Assembly: GCA_002286715.1 (NCBI GenBank)
Contig: NSJX01000027.1
Span: 1-64,000 of the forward strand
Direction: 5' to 3'
Source of the DNA: Dentipellis sp. KUC8613
Taxonomy: Eukaryota; Basidiomycota; Agaricomycetes; Russulales; Hericiaceae
DNA length: 64,000 nt
A program made the translations under genes and the position numbers. Positions 11,494 through 20,851 of the stretch are shown piece by piece; the stretch's first letter is position 1, and each line of letters opens with the position of its first letter. The notes under the pieces were generated by a model that was given only the letters and a program-made list of their open reading frames with translations, was not told the origin of the DNA and ran no database searches.

Positions 11494-14400
11494 CTACGAT
11501 GCAGATCCCGCTCCGCCTTCACGCGAGAGCCGGTCGTTCACTTTCGAGCGGTGCAGTCGGTTCCTCAGGTGAACGTCAAAGTTGTTGAGCGTCTCGCCAG
11601 GGCCAGGCATATATAACTGCATAACAGAGACGGGTCAGCACAATCCGACAAAGGCGACTGCACAAAACTGACCTTGCCGGGGCAGTCCAAGCACTTGATG
11701 CGCCACTGCATGGCACTGCCAGGAGTCTGGCGAGGCAGGAAGTCAAACCTGTCATTCGGGTATTGGGTCAACGAGGCTGCCTTGGCCTCCGAAAGCCATT
11801 CTGGCAATGTTGTAGACTGCTGTTCAACGTCCCGCCGTCAGCACCTTTTGCCCCACTTGGCCACAACAAAACATACCGTGATTGGTTGGTTGGGGGAGCT
11901 CGGTCCGTCCATATTCGGCGGCGCAGACGCGCTGGCGAGATGCTCAGGCGGCGGTGTCCCGTTCCGCCTCGGCTCTGGCGAATCCTGGGGGACCGAGGTC
12001 GGAGGCGCAGACTCTGCCTTGGACGCGCCGTTCATTTTCATCTTCTGCGCCAGCGGGGGCTCTGAAGCACTGGAACTTCCTCCATCAGACGCAGGGGATG
12101 CCGGCCGCTCGTCATCCATCCTCTGCGCCGCATCCGTTGAGCGCCTAGAGGTGGCATCTTGCCAAGCGTCGCCCTTGCCCCGCGGGGCAGGCGTCTCTGG
12201 CTCCGCGGCAGCGGCGGGTGTCGACACCTCTTGGTCTCCGGCTGGAGTCTGCCCAGCGCGCATGGCCGCAGCAGCGCCTTTCTTCTTCGACACCGTCTTG
12301 GACCTCTCCGCCTCGTTTCGCTGGTGGAGATGGAAATCATGGTCCGAGTTGTAGACGACAGGCCTCGGGCGACGGTGTCTGTGCCAGAACTTGCCTGCAC
12401 AAACTCGTCGATAAGCGCATCTCCTCAAAGACGAAACGTGGCACATACCACAGGTACCGCACTGCGACTTGTCGCCCAACGGGCCCTTCCGGCGCCCGAT
12501 GGCGATATCCTCCGGACAACCACAGTTCGAACAATGCCAGACACCATTGATCATGTTCGCGTGCTGGCCATCCGCAAAGCCCTTCTCTTTCGCCTCGCGC
12601 TCCAGCTCCTTTGCCCTCTTCGCCGAGATAACCCTGGTCGCCCTACTGTCCGGGGGGGCAGACGGCACCGGCGCAGGCGGGTCGTTCTCCAGAGGGGGCG
12701 GCAACAACGAGGCGTCCACGGCAGTCGACGGCGTCGGCGCAGTGATGTGGGCGCGGGGGCGCAGCACGTGGCTAGGGTACTGGGGCGACTTGAACAGGCC
12801 CTTTGGCTTCTTTTCCTTTTGCGCCGGGGCGGGCGTCGGAGTCGCCATCGGCAGCGTGGGCGTGACGACGGCGGTCCCGTTCTCGGAAGCAACCATGTTG
12901 GCGATGGTCAGGGACGCTGCCGCTGCCGCCGCACGCCTCGATGTCGGAGCCGCGGCAGCCTGCTGCAAGGCCAACACGGCGGGATCGACGTCGGGGAAGC
13001 CGATCGCCGGCGTGCGGAAAGTCTTTGCCGGTTCGCGATCGGGGAGCGCGACGCCGCGGCGGCCACGTGTGTTGCGCTTGCGCCTGCGGTTAAGTTCCTT
13101 CTCGCGCTCCTTCTCGTTCCGCTCGATCTCGCTGTCGGACAAGTAATTGAGGAGCGGCGTGAAGGCTTGCACTTGGTCCATGGCGCGTGCGACAGACTGC
13201 ACGGGCGAGAGGAAGGACATGCGCAGATCGTCGTCCTGGACCATCGTACCATCGGAGGGATGGCCAACGAGGAACAGTGACTTCTGGTATGTCTGCACTT
13301 GCTCACGGATGGAATGCGCGATCGCCGTCCTGTCGGAAGCATGAGCGTATGACATAGATAGCCGAGTAGAATTGTATGCACCTGAATTCTCCTCCGAGGC
13401 CCAGCTCCTTCGTGTACACCTCCGCAAAGTGCTCAGGGGAGGCATCGGGGTTATCTATATCCCACTCGAACTGGTCATCGAGCTTCATCGAGCCAACGAT
13501 GATATCCAGCTAAGATGCCGGTCAGACACATGCAAGCGATCGCATTTGATAAAGGAGCACGAACCTTAATCACGATCCGCATCTCCTCCTTCATGTCGTC
13601 CATGTCAACATCGGTGACATCGAGGGACATGTTGACATCGTTATCCTTGTCCTTGTCCTTGCTTTCCTTGGAGCCATCAGCGTTGGCGGGTGCAGCAGCG
13701 TTTCCAATGACAGGGCCAAAGACATCCTCCTTGACGTCCTTGGGTTCCTTTTTCGCCTCGTCCGCCATCACCTTTCTCCTCTTCCTCCCAGTCCTCCTCT
13801 TTGCGGCGCCGCCCCGCGTGTCTTCCACCTGCTTCCTCCACCCCTCCCACCACGTCGCATCCCCGCCGTCCTCGTCGAGGCCGCCCTTCATGACGATACC
13901 TTCATCCTCGTTATCGGCATCCGTCCCGTCCGTCGCCGTGTGCGCACGGAAATCGGACAGCTGATCCTGAATAGACTTGACGATGACGGAGTGGTACATC
14001 GGGGCGAGGCTGTAATCGTCGACGATCGACTGCGCGAAGACCTCGGGCGTGATGATCGGGTCTACACACGGCGCACACGGAAACGTCAGTCCACATGCCC
14101 CCAGACAAGCAAGCGCCAGCCCGCGGACGCACCATTCAAGTTCCACACAAACGTATCGCGCATCTTCTGATGCTCGACATCAAACTCGAGCCGAATCGGG
14201 ACGAGCTGCTCCGTGCGGTCCGCGTCCTCAGGCTTGACCTTGCTCGGCCTGCATGGAGATGTGGAATGAGCACAGCACTGTGCACGCTACAAAAGGAAGC
14301 TTACAGCTTGAACCCCTCTCTCCGTCCCCTCTTCCGCCCCATCTCCTTCAGCCTCTGTCCGGGGTACGTCACGCTGAACTTGGCCGGCCGCTTTGCGCTC

Positions 14401-16431
14401 CACGGGGTGACCTGGCTGGGCACCTCCCACCAAGCCCCGGTCAACTTCATCCGCGTCTCGCGCACCTCCTCCCCCATCCGCTCCTTCATCGTGCGGAAGA
14501 CATCCTGGTACGCTTTGTCCCTCGCCACCCAACCTTTGATGGCTTCGATCTCCCCATCCGCAAGCTTCTCTACAGGGACGGGGGGGACCATCGTCATCTT
14601 CGTGTTGCTCTGCGTCCCCGTCCCCGTGCTCGTGCCAGCAACAGGGAGCGGCGACGGCGGCTCCGGTCCCACGCTCTGCTGTTTCACTGGCGTCCCGTCC
14701 ACGGCGTCCTGCTCCGAGGCGGATCCACCAAGCCCGGGGGTTCGCGCAGGGACGACGTGCGGCGGGCCCATCAGCCCGCCGCCAGCACCACCGAGCAGCG
14801 GTGCGCCCGGCGTTGGGGTGCCGTGGCCCGCACCCGCGGGAGCGAGCCCGCCCATGCCAGCACCGCCCATCTTAGGTGAGGGCGGAACCGGCATCGGCGC
14901 CTCGCTTGCCTTGCGCTTCCTGCCGCCGGGCGATCCCATCACCTGGCCCTGTACAGGAGTCGGGGTGCGCCTTACTTGAGGCGTTCCTGGCCCCTGCCCA
15001 TTCATAGACATGCCTGGCACAGAGGGAAATCCGCTTCCTGACGAGGTGCGCGGACGGCTAGGTGGGCGCTGGATCATGGGAGGGCCCCCGCTCGCACCGG
15101 GCGACTGTGCCGCCACGGAGGTGGAGCGGTGGGAGTGGCCCGTACCCGGACGCGACGAGGGAGGGCGGGGGGCGGGAGGGGGCATCATCATTCCGCCCAT
15201 GCCCATGTTCATCCCGGACGGCAGCTGAGGCTGTTGAGGCTGATGACCGGGGAGGATGCCTCCATGATGTGGGGCATGGCTAGAGTGTGACGACGTGGCA
15301 GACGAGGGTCGGTCGCGGTCGAAAAAAGCGCCAGCTCCCTGTGCGCTCTGCTGGTGCGCCATCATGTTGGCGAGACCTTGGCCGGGATTCGTATTTGGCG
15401 GGAAGGACTGCTGCTGGATATGCTGTGGACTATGGTGTTGATTGACGGCTTGGTGCGAAAGGAAGTTGGATTGGGATGGGCCGTGGGGCGAGGAGCTGTG
15501 GTTGGCATGGCCGAGCTGGTTCGAGTTCTGAGTGCCCATGTTATTGAGGTCGGGGGTGAACTGATTCCGGCTTTGGTTTGCATTCTGCCGCTGAAAGATA
15601 GCATGCATTAGTGGACACGTAGGAATGGATGCAGGAAGCAAAGCGAAAGCTGAGTGGCGAACAAGCGCATACACCGAGCTCAAAGCAGGGATAAGTACGC
15701 ACCACCATGTTCTGTGCAGCAAGTCTGGCCTGCAGCGCCTGTATGTGCTGTGGGCTTGCGCCCTGGGCTTGAAACTGGGCTATTTGGGCGGGTGAAAAGA
15801 CGATGCCTGAGCTGCTACCTCCGGAAGATCCGGCACCAATGTTCATGTTCATATTCATGTTCATATTCATTCCTGCACTTGAGCCCATGTTCATGCCGCC
15901 ATTGCTGAGACCTCCGATGTTGTTCATGCCCATATTCATGGACGGGTTGGAGCTGAGGCCGGAGCTGAGGCCTCCCATGCCTCCGATGGTGGACATATTG
16001 TTCATGTTCATGCCGCCCATGCTCATTCCGCCCATATTCATGCCATTGCCATTGGAGCCTCCTCCGAGGCTTCCAAGGTTGATGCCGTTACCGGCGCCGG
16101 CGAGACCGCCGAGGTTCATATTGTTCATATTCATGCCAGCGTTGATGTTCATGTTACCAGAGGCGGCACCGAGACCTCCAAGGCCGCCGAGGCCGCCCAT
16201 GGACATGTTGTCCATGTTGAACGGGGAAGCGCCGGAGCTTTGATGGAGGAGGGGATTGGTGATTGCCTGGGTGCGATGGCCCTGCTGGGAGGTGGGACGG
16301 TGCTGGAACTGCTGCTGGAGGAGAGCCTTCTGCTGGAGGAGGGCGGGATTGAGGTTGATGTTGTTCATCGCGAGATTGTGGTTTGTGTTGTCGGGGAACT
16401 GCTGATGGTGCTGGCGGGGGAAGCCGTCCAT
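11494..16431 (-). CDS. SNF5: SNF5/Sfh1 family chromatin-remodeling subunit with GATA-type zinc finger
   Basis: Nine exons (16431-15703, 15590-14305, 14248-14133, 14061-13565, 13509-13382, 13329-12449, 12394-11877, 11816-11673, 11616-11494) give 1,473 residues from the first Met right of the gap. This is the core subunit of SWI/SNF-RSC remodelers. Residues 1-240 are Met/Asn/Gly/Gln-rich (NMNMNMNMN). A Pro/Ser-rich region follows. SNF5 repeat 1 lies at about 680-735 (EQLVPIRLEFDVEHQKMRDT, DPIITPEVFAQSIVDDY). An acidic/basic insert of about 130 residues separates it from repeat 2 at about 875-930 (KLDDQFEWDIDNPDASPEHF). A GATA-type finger with CSNC and CGTC spaced by 20 residues lies near 1195-1230 and ends in KFWHRHRRPRP, as in other fungal SNF5 proteins. 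A conserved C-terminal block (TLPEWLSEAK, RIKCLDCPGK) completes it. The true start may lie across the gap: an upstream Met at 16625 opens MAHIPPLFPPP but is out of frame with the given gap length. Confidence 0.93.
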
Positions 16432-16470
16432 GGCCGCGACTGGCGCAGCGGCCGGGCGGGTCGCTGAGGA

Positions 16471-16590
16471 NNNNNNNNNNNNNNNNNNNNNNNNNNNNNN
16501 NNNNNNNNNNNNNNNNNNNNNNNNNNNNNNNNNNNNNNNNNNNNNNNNNNNNNNNNNNNNNNNNNNNNNNNNNNNNNNNNNNNNNNNNNN
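16471..16590. other. Assembly gap (120 Ns)
   Basis: A run of 120 unknown bases lies just upstream of the first visible SNF5 Met. The flanks are very GC-rich (GGGCGGGTCGC to the left, GGCGGGGGCGGG to the right), which may explain the sequencing failure. It probably hides the start of SNF5 or part of its leader, and the gap length is probably an estimate. Confidence 0.95.
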
Positions 16591-18217
16591 GGCGGGGGCG
16601 GGAAGAGGGGCGGGATGTGAGCCATGGCGGGGAAAAGGGAACGGGACGCTTACTGGGACGGGCGATCGCAGACGGGGCCTGGCAGGCGGCGTCAGAGTGT
16701 GATTCGGGGCGTGAGCGTGCGGAGGCGTTGCAACAAGTCGTCTTCGCCTAGTCTTCGTCAGTTTGCAAGGGCACAGGGCTCTCAACAAACAAGTCACACA
16801 TCCCAGTCACGTCACACTCCCGCCACCCCGCCCGCCGCGTCGCTCCCTCGACCACAAGTCGAGTTCAGTCGCGCGCAGGGACACTCTCGCAGGACAGCTG
16901 TTGGGACAGCTCGTGCGGGCGACGGGACGCGGACGGGAGAACAGGCGAGGGACGGAGAGAGTTGTTGTCACTCACAAATGGGGAGATCTCACTCCCAGAT
17001 CTCAGATCGCTCTCCTCCTCTGTCGCTGCACAACCGTCTCTCAGTTCCAGCCCAGGTCTTCCCTTGGTCCTCCCGAGCCCCGCCCCGGTCCTCCTCTTTT
17101 AGCCCCCCACTCGTTTATTTCTCGCCTCCCGTTCTCGTATTTATCCATATCCAATTTATATCCTTGCTACGCGGAACCAGATCCCTTCTTCCTGACTCCC
17201 TCATTGATCGCAGGCATGATATCGGGTAAGCGGCGTATTCCACCTTGTTATCGTGATTCCCTCCCATCCCTGAGAACACGTCCTGCAATCCCGCACAAAC
17301 ATCACCAGACCACCCGCGCTCCCAGTCCGTACCCACCGCTCGTCCTCCTTCCTCCGCGGCATGCGCGCACTGTCCCAATCCTGTATCAGGCAAGCACCCT
17401 TGCCGCAGTTGACGCATTGACGCCAGCCATGCAGGCAACTGCACGCGGCCCCGTTCCGAAGCAGCGCTGCGCTGCTTCTCCGTCGCTTTTCCTCGGGCCT
17501 TGAAGCTTGAATGGCGATACCAGCCCACCCCCAATCACCGCATGGCTGCCCGCCCGCGTGCGCCGTCCCAGGCAGGCCGCCCCACATCGGTATACCCACC
17601 GCAGTGACGTAGGCCCGCGTCCGATATGTACGCGTCGGGAGCGCCCGACGAACTTTGTCATGCGCATCCCTTCTCACGAAAGCCTCCCGTAAGTCCTCCA
17701 TTGTGACAAGCCATCGCTGCGCGCGGATGCTGACCCCCGCACAGGCCGTATTCATAGCGCTCGGCGCCCAAAAATACCAACTGACCTCATGCGCGGCGAC
17801 GTCTGCCCAGTGCCAGTATCGCAGTCTGCATGAGTACCAGGCACATCATCTACAACGCAGAATCTGCCCTCTCCATCTCATATGACGCCGAGGCACGACC
17901 GATCGATGCGCGACTCCAGCCAAGGAGGCAGATGCAGGCCTAAAAGTCTACGCCGCCGGCAACGACTGCGCCGACGCTGCGATCACGTGTCAACGCTGTA
18001 CTTTCCAGGGCACGAGGCCGAGTTCAAGTTCTCCCGTCCTGCGAAGCTTTTCTCTAAATCATTTGCCACATACAGCGTATGTCATACGGTACAATACTGG
18101 GCCAACATAGCAGATCGCAGAAAAGTGCGCTCGTCACAATTTATCCTGTAAGCAAGTAACATCAGCCGAACTCCTTATGCCCATACAAAACATTGACCTC
18201 GCCTGCTAGATATATCC
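16591..18217. other. SNF5 upstream region; no gene seen
   Basis: About 16600-17200 probably holds the promoter and 5' leader of SNF5. The rest, to the 3' end of the first DUF5648 gene, has only overlapping open frames on both strands with no family resemblance, as expected in GC-rich DNA. Confidence 0.45.
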
Positions 18218-18826
18218 TCACTTCGAGACCGGAAGTACAAACGCTGCAATGCCCTGATCCACATACCCCCCATGCGCCACAGCATCAAGCAATTCCTCAT
18301 GCGACGAGGTGTAAAAATGGTCAGGGTACTCCGCGTTATACGCTCTATACAGCGGGATGCTGCCGCACACTGCTGACGGATATACAAACGCCTCGATTCC
18401 CCAATCGGAGTACCCATCATGTGCGATGGCCTCGTCGCGCTCTGCCGCGGATGTGGTGTAGAAGTGGACCTCCAGGTCCCGGTTGAGGAGGTTGTAGAGC
18501 GGGACGCTGGAGGGGGCCTGGGTTTCGAATGCGTGGCCGTCAATGGGCCCTAATTGATATCCGCTGATAATAGCGCCTTTGATCTCCTCAGAGCGGCATG
18601 CGTACAGGTGGTTCATCGCCTTGGGACTCCATGCGCGCCAGAGACTGAGGGTACGGGTGGTATTTGCGCATGTATCGAGCGCCTGGGTACACCTTCAGCA
18701 AATGGGAATATGGCATACTGGGTTTCTTCTGACCTCTAGATCATCTCCAGCCACAGGCAGCGCCGACACCCGGCTGACAGACAAGACCACGGTAGAGACG
18801 AGCGTGAAGATGGAGATGAATTGCAT
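18218..18826 (-). CDS. Small secreted DUF5648-repeat protein, copy 1
   Basis: Two exons (18826-18734, 18682-18218; 51-nt intron) give 185 residues. Residues 1-22 are a signal peptide (TLVSTVVLSVSRVSA). The mature part has three DUF5648-type repeats of about 45 residues, each normally of the form VPLY(R)x-n-DHFYTTSxxExxxAIxxDGY. Repeats 2 and 3 are good (VPLYNLLNRDLEVHFYTTSA, IPLYRAYNAEYPDHFYTSS), but repeat 1 is eroded: DHFYTTS is replaced by NHLYACRS. The domain is common in secreted Agaricomycete and bacterial proteins and its function is not established; carbohydrate or surface binding is a guess. The intron sits at the end of the signal/propeptide exon, exactly as in the neighbouring copy. 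Confidence 0.88.
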
Positions 18827-19466
18827 GTTGCACAAGGGCTTGTAAGTCTTAGCACTGCAGACTTTTTCAACCCAGTCGTCATCTTATATACCTCTTCCTA
18901 GTGTTGAAAACACTCAACAGATTACCTTCGCAGATACAGATTCCCAAGTCCATTTCACAATAACCATCTAATCACCGACACCCGCACGACAAAAGGCATC
19001 CACCCTCCCATAACATCCGCACGCAGACGCATGCGAGGGTCACAAACGCGCTGCACCGCCCCGCCAAACCTAGCAGGAGCACGCGGCCCGAGCCCTCGCA
19101 GCGAGCCAACTTCCAATTCGCGAGAGGATTTCCCCGCCCGCGTCGGACATACCGGACATCAGGTCTGCTAAGGAAGTGCACGCGAAAGCCGGTGAAGAAA
19201 CTCGTCGCCGGGCGTTGCAATTGGACGTCGATTGATATTGCCGGGCTGACGATTGCTGTGGTATGCAGGGAGCTCTTTGCAGCATATCCGCATGGTCCGC
19301 CAGGAGAAGGCCTTCGTGCGAGTGCAAAGCTACAATATACAGCGCACGCCATACGGAACGATACCATCAACACAAACGCGTTACAGATTCGATTCGAAGA
19401 GACCGACGGCTACAACAGACCGTGACCGTCCCACCAGCACCAGCCACGCCAAACCTGCAACAATCC
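18827..19466. other. Spacer between tandem DUF5648 genes
   Basis: It holds the promoter of copy 1 (left part) and the 3' flank of copy 2. I see no gene. Confidence 0.6.
18893..18900 (-). promoter_or_regulatory. TATA box of DUF5648 copy 1
   Basis: TATATAAG on the minus strand, 67 bp upstream of the start codon, is a canonical TATA element. It fits a strongly or conditionally expressed secreted-protein gene. Confidence 0.6.
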
Positions 19467-20086
19467 TCACGCCGGCAACACATACCCCGCAATCCCCTCA
19501 TCCACATACCCATCCACCTTGACCGCATTGAGCAGCTCCGCCCGCTCCGCCGTATAAAAATGGTCCGCCACTCCAGGGTTGTACGCCCGATACAGCGGCA
19601 CGGCGCCGCACACCTGCGCGGGGTACACCCACGCCGCGATGCCCTCGTCCGCGTATCCATCCTGCGCGATCGCCGCCGCGCGCTCCGCCGCGGACGTGGT
19701 GTAGAAGTGGTCCCGCGCATGCGCGCTGTACATGCGGTACAGCGGCACGCTCGAGAGCACGCTGCTCCTAAAGACGCGCGCGGCGTCGCCCTCGGAGCGG
19801 TACCCGTCCGCCGCGATCGCGGTCTCCATCTCGGCGGCGCTCGTGGTGTAGAAGTGGTCGCCCGCGCTCGGGTTCCAGGCGCGCAGGAGCGCGACGGCGG
19901 TGTTGGGGTCGGCGCAGGCTTCTGCGTCTCGCGCCTGGGTACGCGTTCAGCACAATTCGTAGAGTGTACTCGGCGTGGTGGGTGCGTTCTTACCTCTAGA
20001 GTGTCTCCGGATGCAGGCAGCGCCGACGCGTGGCTGACAGACAAGATCACAGTAGAGACAAGGGAGAGGAGAGTGAGGAGCTGCAT
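19467..20086 (-). CDS. Small secreted DUF5648-repeat protein, copy 2
   Basis: Two exons (20086-19994, 19934-19467; 59-nt intron) give 186 residues. The first exon encodes a 31-residue signal peptide and linker almost identical in plan to copy 1 (SLVSTVILSVSHASALP). All three DUF5648 repeats are intact: LLRAWNPSAGDHFYTTSAAE, VPLYRMYSAHARDHFYTTSA and VPLYRAYNPGVADHFYTAE, each followed by a DGY motif. Intron position and phase match copy 1, so the two genes are a tandem duplication. Copy 2 probably keeps the ancestral repeat structure. Function is unknown beyond secretion. Confidence 0.9.
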
Positions 20087-20851
20087 ATTGCAGAGAGGCT
20101 TGCGTTCGCGGCGCTGTCACCTCTCCCCCAACGTCCCATCTCTTATACTTCTAACTTTCTCCTGGCCCTGCAGCAGTCTATCCAAACAACTGCCTTGATT
20201 GCCTTTGCAGACCCGAAGGACTAAGCGAATGGGTGCAAGCCGTTCAAACACCGGGACCCGGACGATTGTAGAATGGACAACATGCGAACGTGGGTAGGTT
20301 GCAGGTCTGGCGCAAGTCACGCTCATGTGAGGAGCACGCGGTTCACGCTCTCGAGAGGAGTAGCCTTTCCGAATTCCACCAACACGCCTGTGCTACGAGG
20401 ATGCTTCTTTGCATGTGAACGCGCGGACATTTCCCATCGACGTTGAAGAGACCGGACCTCGAGCCCCCTTCAGAAACCCAATACAAAGATGGTGAAGAAA
20501 ACCGCGCAAGCGCTAGCATTATCAAATTGACGAATCTTATATGGCATTTTCTTCAACCTGAAAGGCGTATGCCCACGTGCCGCCACGGCCGAGAGAGCGC
20601 GCAAACCCACACACGATGCGTAGGGCACTACCTAGAGCTGACCGTCGACACTTCAAGTTCTTTGGAAAATTAGCGAACATAATACTGCTTTGGGTTCACA
20701 TTTTATAAAGGACATGTACATGGTCCCAGTACTCCAGAGATACCACAATCGACTCTTAAATATGACATCTAGAGTCGTAATGTACTCTATGAATATATTC
20801 TATAATCCAAGATGAAAACAGATCTACCGTCGACTTCCATGCTAATATCCC
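20087..20851. other. Promoter of DUF5648 copy 2 and 3' flank of the methyltransferase-like gene
   Basis: No coding region is recognised here. The right half (about 20650-20850) is AT-rich and probably holds the 3' untranslated region and polyadenylation signals of the gene ending at 20852. Confidence 0.5.
20142..20147 (-). promoter_or_regulatory. TATA-like box of DUF5648 copy 2
   Basis: TATAAG on the minus strand, 56 bp upstream of the start codon, matches the position of the TATA box in copy 1. Confidence 0.5.

Noticed and set aside
16624..17503. Plus-strand open frames right of the gap
   Set aside because: Low-complexity Ser/Pro/Arg composition in the SNF5 leader/promoter; no motif.
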